This document shows positions 33,836 to 46,322 of a stretch of DNA of 64,000 nt, in pieces (position 1 is the first letter of the stretch; every line of letters starts with the position of its first letter). Source of the stretch: Epiperipatus broadwayi. Taxonomy: Eukaryota; Onychophora; Udeonychophora; Euonychophora; Peripatidae. The notes under the pieces are model-generated. The model ran no database searches, was not told the DNA's origin, and saw nothing but the letters and a program-made list of their open reading frames with translations. The position numbers were made by a program, and so were the translations under genes. The DNA lies in the NCBI GenBank assembly GCA_028023455.1, contig JAQFVV010000208.1:186001-250000 (forward strand). Direction: 5' to 3'.

Positions 33836-35789
33836 TGATCATAAATGCAAGCTATAGCAACTAACATGATTTATAACTTGTTTTGTTTATCATTAATGTT
33901 CCATGTTGAGAGATTTATCATTCTTGTACTCTCATATTACCATATTAAAAGATAAATATATAATAACTGTTATATATGACAAGAGAGGAAATATAAATTA
34001 ATACAATTTATAAAATTATACTAATGGTCAGATCAGATAAAAATCCTGTATCAGCAGACATCATAATTTGATCCTCTTTAAAATAAATATTAGATAAACA
34101 GAATGAAGAGAAAAAAACAGAGGCCAGATTAACAAATAAAACAAATGTTTATTATAAAATATTTAGTTAACTTGTTTACTTATTAAAATAAATGGAAAAA
34201 GAAAGGTGGGTTTACGATAACTATTTGAATTTAGATGGTCATAATATCCAATAAAAAACAAGCAAGTAACTAAAATTCTTACCATGTATTTTGATGATTA
34301 TCTCTGTGAAAATTATTTTTGTTGAAAGTCTTTTGTTGAGTTCAACACTTTTTGAATTTCATTGGTTCTTCTTCATTTTGTCAATTTTGTATTATAGGTT
34401 TGTTCCTGTGTATTTAGTTTTTTTTTTTAATCTTTTTTATGTAGTTCAGGTCAGATTCATCCATACACATACATCACTCTTCTTAACAAGATAATGTATT
34501 CATTTGATAGATCTTTGGCTAACCAAAATATTTAGAAGAGGATAAACACTTCTTGGTGAGAGCAAGTTAAATTTGGTCATGCATTTTAAGCTTTGGGTGG
34601 ATGCTCTCCAGATAATTAATTAGGCATGGACTGTGTCTGGACTAACAAACACACATTTTGTGAATATAGCAATGAATTTTTGTAGCTTTGCAACATCTAC
34701 TGTTAATCATTGCACATGGCATGTCGAAGCAGAACCTGGCTTTTCCGATGTTTGAAGTTTATCAGACAAATGTCACAACAATTTTTTGACAATAAGCCTG
34801 AGTAAAAAAATGAATAACAAAAAATAGTTCTGTAAAATATTTAAGGATCTTTTTATAAGTGGATCTGACCACTGTCTAAAGCACTCTGCCCCTGCTTTAT
34901 CTCATCATATTCTTTAATTAGCAATATTAAAGCACATAAACTTCCTAATCTTCGATCCATAAATAATTAAATCCAATTAGATTTCTTTTGATAACAATTT
35001 TGAAAAAAATTTATCCTTAATACTTTAATTACTTTCCAATAATTATATAATATTCTATAAAACTAACAAAACAAAACTCAATTAAACCTTTTTCTTTTTT
35101 GTTTAAATGATTATTTTAACAGGAAAATATAAGAAACTATGGTTTTAATTACCTTTAAAAAAATCCTCTTGCTTCCTTTCCTTTTTACAAATAAAACTAT
35201 TTTTTAAAATAAAAAATCAATATATATATATAATAAATTTTAGTTATCTTTTTTTTTTTAAATCTGCATAGTAAAAGTAATTTTTGTACTTAATTAATTT
35301 ACCCCCCCCCCCAATATATTTTAAAACTTCTTTATAAAATTCTAATAACTTATCTCTTTTTTTTCCTTTTGTTTTTAAAAAGAAATTATTTTAACTAACT
35401 GCCTGCATATATCCACTTTATCTTTTATTTATGTCACTCAGTGTTTAGCAAAGATTACGATATACAGAAATTCAGTTTTACTAATATTATATATGTGAAT
35501 AGTGAGAACTACTTACCCCATTCAGAACAGTTTAATAAACAATGTAAATTTTAAAGTATTGTAAACAAAGTGTGAGCTACTATCCACTAAGTTATATGAT
35601 ACATTATTGGAATTGGAATAAGATACAATAGATACAGTGGTCCTATTATATCCTAAATGGTGAGAGTTAAATGAAAAATAACCATAAGGAAAACAATCAA
35701 TTTTAATGAAGATATTAGTTATTATAAAGTTTATAAATATAGCTTTACTTCTCACTATATGTAAAATATATAATTGTTAATTAGAGAAG
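33836..35789. other. No recognisable feature
   Basis: AT-rich with homopolymer runs, including ten C at 35302-35311. The small open frames at 34291 and 35522 have no known motif. Confidence 0.5.
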
Positions 35790-36260
35790 ATATAAATTAG
35801 TATTAAAGTTTATCGGCTTAACGTTTTCGAGGATCCATGCCTCATACTCATAGCCTTCATAAAATGTATAATAAAATATATGCAAATACAAATATTCAAA
35901 TAAGCTAGTATTACGTAGCCCATTTCTTCGAGATCTCGAAGCAAGTGTCTTTTTTATTAATGGCATGGATGTTTCCATTGATGTAAAATGACTCCTTTAT
36001 TTTTCTTTTGTGATCATTTGATTCTGAGCACAATATTATGGGATTGGCAGGTGTGAAGTTATGTCCAGATTGTTTAGCATGCTCCAAAAATACAGAGGAT
36101 GTGTTGCTGTTTTTCTGAGCTCTGTTAAATGTGTAAATATGTTGAGCCAGTCTAGTATTGATTGTAGCTTTCGTTTCAGTGGTGAAAGATCAAGATATAT
36201 TTATATTGGTGATCAGATGGAATTTTTGTGTATCAAAATCATTCATAATTATGATACTTA
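35790..36260 (-). pseudogene. Penelope-like element fragment 2: GIY-YIG endonuclease end
   Basis: On the minus strand it reads TTETKATINTRLAQHIYTF, then SSVFLEHAKQSGHNF, then ILCSESNDHKRKIKESFY, then AINKKDTCFEISKKW and a stop at about 35920. It covers more of the endonuclease than the fragment at 10375, including the R...QH helix, but the GIY and YIG strands upstream are degraded. The 3' flank (TATGAGTATGAGGCATGGAT and CTCGAAAACGTTAAGC) matches the 3' flank of the first fragment. No inverted copy is present here. Confidence 0.8.
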
Positions 36261-37732
36261 TATTTTTAACATTATCATTGGTGTTTAAATTAACTTTTGT
36301 GACAAGAAAATAAAAGATCTTAAAAAATAAAAAATAAGCAGTAGTTTTTATGGTAGACTTCAATCTGTTAGTGATTTTTCAATAATTTATTTTATCATTG
36401 ACTCAGTGATAATATGTTATAATTACCCCATCAACTTAAGCAAGAATTACAATATTTTTTTCCCCTAATAAATGGAATACAAATCATGAGAAGATTATCT
36501 GGCAATTTTTTTCAATAAATTGCTTGTGTAGTCTGCAAACAATTCCAGGTTCAATGGAATATTTTGTGCAATTTTCCTTGAAATTCTATCCACAAGTGTA
36601 TCTCTTAAACATGTTTAATGATGTTATAGTATTATTATAATAATCAAATTGTATGTTGTTAAAGAAGTCATGTGATATGCAAGAACTGGAGATGACAGAG
36701 CTGTTCTGCAATCCATGACCTCTAACTTTTGAGTCAGCCACTCTATTAATGCACTAAATTACATAGCACCAGTATTATTATTAGTTATTAAGCAATTTTA
36801 GATTACACTTTACTGACAAAAGTCATGTAGCTGTGTCCGGCCAATGCTTTGACATATAAAAAAAGAAAAAACAAGCTCTGCTGCTTCTAACTGCCATACA
36901 ATTGAAAATCTTCATAGATATTTTATCTTTTTTATGTGTCAATCTAAGTCTATACAATTTCCTATTTCTCCAATACTATGATATTTTAAACCTGAGAAAT
37001 CAAAATAGTTTTGTTATTTAAAAAATAGTGGATGGTAGCTCTCCATCTTTAAAAAATCTGGATCTGGTTATACAAAAATTTATTTATGATAATATGTTTG
37101 TGGCAATACTAGATGTGGATTTAAGAAGCTTCTAGCATCTAGTGATTATTCAATCAATAGATGTCAGACCTAGAGTATTATAAGTAGAGTTTCCTCTTAA
37201 AAAGATTTGTCATTTTTATACATATATTCTAAACTACTGTTTTTTTGTGGACCACTTTCAAATGACTCATACAATTTTGATTATCTTCAAGGACCATATA
37301 CGATAAAGGTCTCTTAAAGTTTCAGTTCAATTAATTTTAAGACAGCATCTATTTGCCTTACAAAATCTAAACTTTATGCCTGACCAACTTAATTCTAGTT
37401 TAAGTATTATAACATTGAAAACTACATAAAAGACCTAGTCAAGGCAGGGTACTTCATAATTGATTAACTAGAGCTCATTGAAAGTTCTATTCCACATTAG
37501 CACCAGATTTGTGAAGCAAACAACACTAATGCATGGATCAGCTTTCCTTTTATACTCAATGCATCATAAAAGTTCAAATGAATTCAATATTAACTTCAGG
37601 AACACTCCCTTAATCTCAATCAACTATTGAATAATACAAATACAACTTACCTCCAGAACAGGCTCTCCAGATAATCTGTAAAATTAGTTGCAATGCAATT
37701 TGCTATGGGGAGTTTCATACTAGATTGGCACA

Positions 37733-37734
<2 letters not shown>
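36261..37734. other. Mostly featureless; one monomer of satellite S3 near 36640-36790
   Basis: 36640-36790 resembles the units at 40501-41263 (AAGTCATGTGATATGCAAGAAC, then GCACTAAATTACATAGCACCAGTA). The rest shows nothing recognisable. Confidence 0.5.

Positions 37735-37792
<58 letters not shown>
37735..37792. repeat. (AT)n microsatellite
   Basis: Uninterrupted AT dinucleotides for about 58 bp. Confidence 0.97.
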
Positions 37793-37795
<3 letters not shown>

Positions 37796-39023
37796 TTGGG
37801 TAATTTTAATTATGTATATATTTATACACAAATTTACCAAAACAGACCCCAATCTAAACCAGTATCTTTAGAGCATAAGATCGATTCAAGCTACAATTTC
37901 AATCCACTCTATCTTAACGTGGTTCATGCTGAGTGCAATAATCGAAAGAGAAAATATCAAAGACTTGATTTATCACAAACAATTCCCATATGATAAAAGA
38001 AAAGACTCATGTGTATCATTATCATACAAGTGGTATATATAAATTCACTAACTTTCATGTTAATTAACCTATAAGTTCTTTCTTTTACATACCTATCTTA
38101 GTGCTGAGAATATGACCAGCCTGGTCGAAAGTAGAGCTAAACTGTAAATTTGTAAAGTAGTTATAATTTTATAATCTTTTCTGCATAGTGGATCTTCTCT
38201 ATCTATTAATTTACAAAGGATGTTAATCAAAGAATCCCTCTGTTTTTACATCAAAATGCAACTCAAGTTGCATAAGCTTTCATTATATTTCATGTAGGAA
38301 ATGTTAAGTTTTCCATAATGTGATGATAAGTTTTTAAAACCAATTAAAATGTCAGAGGATTCCCTATTTCTATGATAAAATCAGGCATGTGTCAATTGTT
38401 GATTGGTGAATTTTTATTTTCAATTTTATCAAGAGTTCTAACTAACTAAATGTCTAAGATTTTTTCAGAATCATATAATAAAGTTAGCATTTCTATAAAA
38501 AAAACACATTACGTTTTAAAGCTTATGATATGATTGGGCACTAATCAAGCTTTCATCTTTAATGTAGTTGTAAAAAATGTCTTATACTTCCATTTCTCTT
38601 GGTGTTTGATACCCAATCAAACATTAATAAACATGGCAGGGTTATCTCACAAAGCTGTAGTGAATAGGAATCCAGATGTTATTTAGAATATTAATAATAT
38701 TTCACCAATTCAAAGAAGTTTAAGTAGGGGCAAGTTTAGGAATAAGTCAAACATTTTGATATCAAAGATTTTTTCCATGACTCTAAATTCAATATTTGGA
38801 AAATATCACTACATCAGGTATCCTAATTATAGTGGTATTACTTATGTTGAATCCATAAGTAAATATTATATTAAATTAGAAAAAGAATCATATGGTAATT
38901 TCTTATTAAAAGGGTAAAACTCCACATAAGAATGAATATAATTTCACACAGGCTTTAAAACTATGGAATCTATAATGTTGTTTTAATAAATTTTATAACT
39001 AAATGCATTTTATTAGCAAATAG
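37793..39023. other. No recognisable feature
   Basis: AT-rich; no coding signal. Confidence 0.5.
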
Positions 39024-39513
39024 CAAACTCTAAAGACAGTAGTGTCACCCACTGCAAGCTTTAATAAATAATGGATGTAGGAATGTTTGTGCATAAATTC
39101 CCCATCTAGTGCCTCTTATCCAATATCTCCAGACTAATTTTTAGCTTGTGTCTTTCATTATTAAGGAGCTTTGGGTCTGAGAGCACTGCTCTTAGATCTA
39201 AGCATCTAATGTGCCCTTCCAGCAGCCACCTTTTACCTAGGAGCTCAAGATGAAAACACCTTAAAATTTTCAATCCAAGTTAATTTGCTTGTATAGTCAT
39301 ATAGATCTGAATCCAGTTCAGCATATATACATTTTTGGGTCCTTGGTTTATCAAAAACAACAGTCACCATCATCCTGATGGAAGCCACAAGCTAGAAATT
39401 AGTCTGGGGATATTGGATGAATAGGCACTAGATAGGAATTTTATGCACAAACCTTCCTGCACTCATTGATTACTAAAGCTTGCACTGGGTGGCACTACTG
39501 TCTGTAGAGTTTG
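39024..39513. mobile_element. Palindromic MITE, family M1, copy 3 (best preserved)
   Basis: Left end CAAACTCTAAAGACAGTAGT at 39024, right end inverse CAAACTCTACAGACAGTAGT at 39513. TIR similarity continues inward past 100 bp through AATGTTTGTGCATAAA and CCCATCTAGTGCCT. The centre contains TTGCTTGTATAGTCATATAG and CCAGTTCAGCAT, shared with copies 1 and 2. No protein is encoded. Confidence 0.85.
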
Positions 39514-39662
39514 TGGAAATGAGATGGAGCAGAATATGGGAAAACTTAGACTGGGGAATGTAAAATTAAGTGGCTAATAGATTTCTCTGGGCATAATTAC
39601 TGAGAGATTCTTGACTTCATTTAAGAAGAAGCTACAGTACATCACGTCACATATTGCAGATA
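39514..39662 (+). mobile_element. CR1-like LINE 3' tail fragment
   Basis: GGAGCAGAATATGGGAAAAC, then GTGGCTAATAGATTTCTCTG, then GAGAGATTCTTGAC and the tail CATCACGTCACATA match the coding end and 3' UTR of the LINE copies at 18460-18600 and 50590-50740. It abuts the right end of the MITE at 39513. Confidence 0.85.
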
Positions 39663-40500
39663 ACAGCTTGTGTAAGTATATGAAATGGTGATCATGTGAC
39701 GTTTTGTTGGTTTTAAACTCATTTTTAATTACTTCCTGGTATCTTCTTGTATTACCACAGGTCCTTGTTGATGGTGGCAGATTCTGATTATGTTATGACT
39801 GTGAAAACAATGATACTTCACATTGTAAATTGCTATCCTTTCTTTGATTAGTTAAGACACACTTTAATATTTTTTCCAATCAATTTCTCATATATTGGCA
39901 TTCATTAACATAAAAACAAAAATAAATGCTTGCAATAAAAAATAATCAAACGTTGTTCAGAAGAACATGAAGTGTTTGAGCAACAAAGATGAGAGATTGA
40001 GCATTGATCCAGAAATAATTTAAAATTTTGTCTTTCAATAACTGTAATAAATCACACAGAAAAAAATTAACCATTTTTTATTCAGAATAATTTTCCTAAC
40101 AAGGTATAATTGGATTTTTCAAAAAAAGAACATATCCTCATTTCCAATTTTTTTATAACCTGTAATAATAATTGCATTATAATGATCCAAAATTTAATTT
40201 CCTCCTTCTAAAAAAATATATAAAAAGCTGAAAATTCTACAATATCCATACTAAAAAGGTCTTACCTTCTAATCTTCATCACCATGACTTATACATTTAA
40301 CTATTTAAATAATAAATAACAACAATGATTTTTTAATTTATTCACAGATGGTGCAATTTAATAAATTTTATATTTTTATAATTAAGAACAATAAATCCTT
40401 AAATCTTTATTTAGGATTATCATTAAAATGTATGAATTTAAGTTCAATAATCAAATGTTAGTTGCTTGGGAATTATACTGATCAATAATAATCAAAAAAT
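39663..40500. other. No recognisable feature
   Basis: AT-rich; nothing identified. Confidence 0.5.
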
Positions 40501-41263
40501 TAGCTGCTGGTATCTTGTGTCATTTAAACATCAAAAATGACAAACTGAGTTTTAATCCTAAAGACTTTATATCTTAAATCTGTCTGTCTTTCTATTTCTA
40601 TACAAAATTGTACAATAATAATATAAATATTAATTGCTGAGGAGGTCATGTGATATTCAAAAACCAGATGTTACAAGTTGTGTTTCAGTCCAGGAAGCTT
40701 TAACTTTAATTTCTATCTTACTACAACTGTACTAAACTGTACCGTACAATAATTATCAAGGATTAGTTGTTTAGGATGTTTTTATGATGTTCAATCATTA
40801 GCAGAAACAGAGGTTAATATTTGATCTAAAAAGTTTTAAATTTCAATTCAGCCTTCCTATCACTGCACTAAACTATACAAAGCAATAATAATCAATGGCT
40901 AGTTGCTAAGGAAATCATGTGATGTTTAAGTATCAAAAGTAATAGACTGAACCTCAATGTAGGAAGATTTAACTTTCAATTCTTTCTTCCACGGTACTAA
41001 ATTGTCCAAGGAAGCAATGATCAAATAATAATGTGATATTCAAGGACGAGAAATGAAGGTTGAACTTTAATCCATAAAACTTTAGCTCCCAAGTCTATCT
41101 TTCTGTTATTGCATTGAACTGTATGGAGTAAAAATTAGAAAAGATCACTTATTTGGATATCATGTGATGTTTATTCATCAAAAGTGACTGATTGGTCTTC
41201 AGTCTATAAATCTTTACATCTTAAGCTTATTATTCTACCATTACATTAAATTGCACAGGGCTT
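40501..41263 (+). repeat. Satellite array S3, six diverged units of about 120-137 bp
   Basis: Units begin near 40501, 40633, 40765, 40902, 41025 and 41146 with AGTTGCTNAGG-like sequence followed by ATCATGTGATGTT. They contain a CTTTAACTTTCAATTC-like middle and end with CTAAACTGTAC and AATAATAATCAA. The divergence between units is high, indicating an old array. Single related units are near 36640 and 47462. Confidence 0.75.
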
Positions 41264-42429
41264 CATATTTATTTCAAATAGAGCTTACAAAACATTTTCA
41301 ACCAAATTGGTTTGGAAAAAGATGAATATCTTCAGGAAAAAATCTCATGCACTGCTAAACATACAGGATTTGATTACTAAGATTGGTTTAGTTAGATGAA
41401 TTAATTGTTATAACTTTGATCTATAGGATTATGTAAAATGTCTTACAGATAATTTGTAACTGTGCATTTATGCTATTTTATTATTAAAATGTTGCCTTGA
41501 CAACAGTTTGAAATTGTTGATTGTTATTGACAATGGGATTGCCTAAGTGTTGATTGGTTTTAATGATATATTATTTGTATATAATAAATGTGTGAAAAGC
41601 AAAACTTTATCAATAAAATATTTCCAGACTAACATACTATAATGCAAACATCAAATTTTTGCTTTAACTAAGTAATATTCATATGGTTAATTACTATCCA
41701 GATCACATTAACAGCATTTAAATACCAAAAACACCTTATATGGTTTAGTACAATGGTACAGCACCAAACTCTGAAGCTCAAGGCCCACAGATAATAGCCT
41801 AGCACTGTTATCTCTTATGCTTGAACTTTTTATAGACTCAGGGCATTGTTTCTAATTAGAACCACAATGATGAAATTGATCCGGGAATTTTGCCATTATG
41901 CTCCAAATTACAGACCTTCAATTTAATTGAATGGTTTTCAAATGGGTTTGCTATAATATGCCTTTTATTATAGGAAAATGCAATAATTCTAAATTGAATC
42001 TAGATAATAAGATAATAACCTAATAAAATAGAATTTCAAATTTACAACATTTCGGTGCATATTGAAGTGGTTTCTTTCTTCTTTATAATCTAATTCTAAG
42101 TTTACTTTTAATGAAGTTCCCCATAATCACTTAGCATTCGTTTAAAAAGGGAAAAAAAACTCTTTAATAGGCTGATAACAAATATTTGTAAATTTGAATT
42201 ACAAAGCCAAAGAAGATAAAAAATTAATAGAAATGTAAAATTAAAACACAAAAGAAGTTGAAATTCATACATTCTGGATCGATGACAAGAATCCCAAAAT
42301 TGCAAAGAAAGCTTTAGCCCCATTGTTACTAAAATAAATTGAGAAAGAAATAAATATTTCTAATATTTCACCTACTTTTTAAAAAAATCTGCAAATATGT
42401 AATTTTATTGCAATTATTATTTTATCAAC
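41264..42429. other. Mostly featureless; possible decayed SINE near 41745-41870
   Basis: TGGTTTAGTACAATGGTACA at about 41743 looks like a tRNA 5' half with an A box, but no convincing B box follows. The rest is AT-rich. Confidence 0.35.
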
Positions 42430-43379
42430 TTTAATATTAAAAATCTATGCTAATTGCTTTATTGCGCGGAAGTTCATAAGAAAATTGAAGCCAACGCCCA
42501 AGTCGGTCAGAGTAATTTTATTATTTGGGAGTACTTAAAAAGTTCACATGCTCGAAGTGACAAAATTGGAATTAATTCAAGACTTTATGCTTCCGGTCTG
42601 ACACTTTCGCACTCCAGTAAACCTAACGTTATTTAAGTATTTTTTGATAAAACTATTTACAAGTTAAGCCAATTAATATGATTGTAAAATAACCAACTGC
42701 GTATGTGCAATTATTTAAAGAAATAGGATGTTACAAAAAAAGTCACCACTAATTGGGGAATGCAATTAGTTCAAAAACATTTAAAAATTACTGATTTTAG
42801 TACATTAAATCGTCTATATGTATTTACATGCACACATTTTAAGCAAAGATATATACAAATATATTTTCATCGCGTTCAATAAATGAATAATAGAATAATT
42901 TATTGCTCGGAACTTTATAAAATATTCGAGCGCCGAAAATAGCAAGCATGGACTACGATTCACGACCTTAAGCTTTATTGTCGCCACTGTATATTCAACA
43001 AATTATTCAGAGCTGTACTAAAAATGAATTACACAATATATCACAGATCACGTGACAGTAGGGGGAGAAAAGTTTATAATTATTAATTCATAAATCAACG
43101 CGTCAGATTAAATTTAGCAATCGCATTCCTGTTATAAAATGCATTGATTTAAAAAGTCAGTGTATTAATAAACTTTATATTTATATGAATTAATTTCCAT
43201 TCAATTCAGTTAAATAAACAATTTTTTTTTAAAAAAAAAAAAGATAAAATATTTCCTTTTTAAAAATATATCGTTTGACTAAGGATAAAGTTTATTACAG
43301 TACAAAGAATTATGGGAGACCACGCAATTCATTTAACAATCGAAACTGCAGTTATTTTTTAAAAAGTAAATTAAAGAAA
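42430..43379 (+). promoter_or_regulatory. 5' flank of the choline kinase gene
   Basis: The flank is less repetitive than the rest of the window and contains several CpG-bearing stretches (TTGCGCGGAAGTTC near 42462; GAGCGCCGAAAATAGC near 42927; CACGTGACAG near 43050). The promoter is presumably here, but no TATA box or initiator can be singled out in such AT-rich DNA. The coding frame stays open upstream of the first ATG to about 43275 (from TTG), which I treat as 5' UTR. Confidence 0.4.
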
Positions 43380-44462
43380 ATGGATTTTAAAGTTTCTGCG
43401 GAAATCAGATGCAAAGTTTATAAAGTATGTCAGGAATATATCGGTGGGATTTGGAAAGACGTTCTCCCTGAAGATATTATCATAGAGTGTATGACTAAAG
43501 GTTTGAGTAATCGATTATTTAAGTGTTCGTTACCGCAGCATATTAAAGCTATTAATAAAGAGCCTTTACAGTTAATAATAAGAATTTTTTTGAATATTGT
43601 AAATCAAGATGAGTTTTCAAGAATGAGAGAAAATATTGTGTTTGCTTTGTTAGCCCAGAAGGGGCTAGCTCCTCAACTTTACGGTGTTTTCGAAGATGGT
43701 CGACTAGAAGAGTACATTCCATCCAAGTCATTAAAACCAAAAGATTTACACAATGTGACTATATTAAAGGCTCTCGCTCAAAAGGTGGCTCGCTTCCATT
43801 TATTCACACCTCCTCTAGATAGAAATCAGTCTCAGAAATCGCAAGTTATTGTGCAGTGGCTAACTGACATTCTCACTAATCCAAAATATCGTTCCGGAAA
43901 TGATGCAATAAAGCAAAGCAAATTAGACAAACTTCTTGCTTTACCATGGCAAGAAGAAGCCGCATGGTTACAAATTATGTATAAGTCTTCAAACTCTCCA
44001 CTTGTTTTCTGTCACCACGATCTTCAAATTAATAACATTTTATTGCGGGAAGATAAAGAAGACGATGTATTACAATTATTAGACTTTGAATTCAGCAATT
44101 ATGGTGCACGAGGGAATGATTTTGCAAGCGCTTATTGTAGTTTCTGCATTGATTATGCTTATCCCGAGCCTCCATATTTTAAAATGGATTGGAACCAATT
44201 TCCATCAGAAGAGGAACAAAAAATATTTATTAGTTCCTACCTAGAAGAATTTCACAAATATGCTAGTGAATCTGTAGATATCGTCAACGAGACCGAACTA
44301 CTTCTGGAAGAGCCCAAAATATTCATTTTATTTCAGCATTTTATTACTGCACTTCATGGAGTTGGTAGGGATACTTCTCATTTTAATTTTGATTGGCTAG
44401 AATATAGTTTACAAAGATTCGATATTTATTTACAGCACAAGAAAAAATATTTTGGTCAGTAA
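43380..44462 (+). CDS. Choline kinase (choline/ethanolamine kinase family), single exon
   Basis: A 360-residue protein, normal length for the family, starting MDFKVSAEIRCKVY at an ATG in a good Kozak context (AAAATGG). It phosphorylates choline with ATP, the first step of the CDP-choline route to phosphatidylcholine, in the cytosol. Motifs: KGLSNRLFKCSLP (nucleotide-binding loop, about residues 40-52), PQLYGVFEDGRLEEYIPSK (about 102-120), the Brenner motif FCHHDLQINNILL (His212, Asp214, Asn219) and LLDFEFSNYGARGNDFASAY (Asp235). All catalytic residues are present; the second His of HHD is often Asn in relatives. GLSN and the GRLE.YIPS segment favour choline over ethanolamine kinase. There is no intron, although animal homologues usually have several, so a retrocopy or intron loss is possible. 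The frame is fully intact. Confidence 0.95.
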   Translation: MDFKVSAEIRCKVYKVCQEYIGGIWKDVLPEDIIIECMTKGLSNRLFKCSLPQHIKAINKEPLQLIIRIFLNIVNQDEFSRMRENIVFALLAQKGLAPQLYGVFEDGRLEEYIPSKSLKPKDLHNVTILKALAQKVARFHLFTPPLDRNQSQKSQVIVQWLTDILTNPKYRSGNDAIKQSKLDKLLALPWQEEAAWLQIMYKSSNSPLVFCHHDLQINNILLREDKEDDVLQLLDFEFSNYGARGNDFASAYCSFCIDYAYPEPPYFKMDWNQFPSEEEQKIFISSYLEEFHKYASESVDIVNETELLLEEPKIFILFQHFITALHGVGRDTSHFNFDWLEYSLQRFDIYLQHKKKYFGQ

Positions 44463-44504
44463 ATATATAGAATTGATTCTAAGTCATTCTAATTGATAAA
44501 ATTA

Positions 44505-44510
44505 AATAAA
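44505..44510 (+). terminator. Likely polyadenylation signal of the choline kinase gene
   Basis: AATAAA lies 43 bases after the stop codon. In such AT-rich DNA chance matches are frequent, so support is mainly positional. Confidence 0.5.
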
Positions 44511-44819
44511 ATTTATAGATTAATAGTTAAGTACTAATTATTAGCTAAGTATTAATTACTAGGCCAAATGATGATGGTCTAATTTGCAATATGTATTGTC
44601 ATTAGTTTTAGTGATTACATATTTTTTGGTTCTCACAATCTACTTTATATCAAGATAAATATGAGAACGGAAAATCAAAAAGTAAAAGTATTGAGGTGAG
44701 AAAAAAACTGTTTATAACAATAGTTTTCTGTTTTTTCAAAAGTTATCTTCATGCTATGGTAGGGCCATCTATTATAAGTTTGAAATCTTAACTTTTTTAT
44801 ATTTTATTTCTGATTATTA
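44511..44819. other. No recognisable feature
   Basis: AT-rich 3' flank of the choline kinase gene. Confidence 0.5.
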
Positions 44820-44960
44820 CCTGGAATAGTATAGAGAATTAAAAGGGGCCAGTTATATGCAAAAATACATTAATCCAGGTTTGAATCCTAGTCTTCTCTG
44901 CAAAAGACAAAAGCCACAAACAAGTCAGTATGAAACTGGGGATTTACTCAAGCTTACAGT
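44820..44960 (+). mobile_element. Possible tRNA-derived SINE fragment
   Basis: GGTTTGAATCC at 44878-44888 is one base from the B-box consensus. Upstream TAGTATAGAGAATTAAAAGG may be a worn A box, and GTCTTCTCTGCAAAAGACAA follows. The family is related in layout to the repeats at 48251 and 48619. Confidence 0.4.
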
Positions 44961-46322
44961 TGATAGTTTTGGAGCAGGATGAAAAGAAATATTCATGAAA
45001 GCATATGAGTGAACACATGAGAAAGTCAAGTGACATTGATGGATCATTTGTTGTTCCTTGTTTCCAATTAAGATATTCGTTTACCCTAAAAAAAAAAATT
45101 TTAAATTAAAAAAATTTTTTAGGATATGCCTTATGTTTTGGTTTTTCCTGTGTGTATGTTTTTGATTCTATATTATAATAATTTTTAATTAATATCAAAT
45201 GTTTTCAAGTAAAGATGTAAGCATGTTATGTTCTCTGTCCAGATAAGTGAAGAAACATCTAGACGATAGGGTATTATGACAAAGCATTAGCATACTTTTC
45301 TTTTAATACAATTGATTCTACCGTCTTCCCAAATTTTTATGAGTTCTATCAGTTGAAGATATAATATAATTAATCCTTTTATATCATTATAATATTTTTT
45401 TTGTCAACAAACTATAATATATTGATTTTACTCACTTTTTGAAGTTTCAGTTTGGAAGTATTTAAATTTTTAATTGAAAATAACTTTCACTTTAAAAAAG
45501 GTGTTTCTCTCTGAAATGGCAGCTTACATTAGAGCGATTATAGTCCCTTTTAAAAAAATCCCTTATAAAATTATTTTAAATAAATATGGTTAAAATATAT
45601 GTCAGAATAAGTGGCAAACGAAGAGAATAAATGAACTACCATATTCAAGTGTTATAGCCACTCAATTGCAGAATCCTATTTCTTTAATCATTGTCTTTGT
45701 TTCGGGCAAAATATTTAACAGATGTATGTATATACAAACAAATAATATAAGGTTATATTTATATTACACAATACATTGCATTTTAAAAATTAATTCATTT
45801 TATTTATTTAATTGAGCAGATAATACACCATTAAACCAAAATCTCTAACTTTAAGGTTTTTCAAATTTAGTGAATTTTCCGTTTTCAAAAATAAATCTTT
45901 TATCCTAACATAGTAGACTTTAGACTGATAAGACTAAAAAAAACAAGTAGCTCTCAGTAATTATATTTATCAATTTACAAATATTTAATGAATGTTTTTT
46001 AAATTTCCTGGTAATTGTGTGAGCAAAGAAATTTAGTTAGTTCAAAATGTTAAAGTTGTCTTTGAAATTTTATTTAGATAAAGAGACGTTTTTGAGTAAT
46101 GAATATAAGGATTAATGAACATGTGCTAGCAATAAAGAGCTTATGATGAAAATTACAACAATTCATTTCAATTAGCCAAACTGAGATTTATTTCTTTTTT
46201 AAAAAAAAACCTTTCTAAATTACCAAATTACTCTCTTTTATTGAATTAATTGTCTAGAAAGGTGTTCTTGGTAAACTTATACTATACTTATATTTTTACA
46301 TTTTATTATATATACTTTAATC
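44961..46322. other. No recognisable feature
   Basis: AT-rich with A and T runs; no coding signal. Confidence 0.5.

Noticed and set aside
43275-43379. Upstream extension of the choline kinase frame by 35 codons
   Set aside because: It begins at TTG, not ATG, and has no similarity to the family; the ATG at 43380 gives the normal N-terminus.
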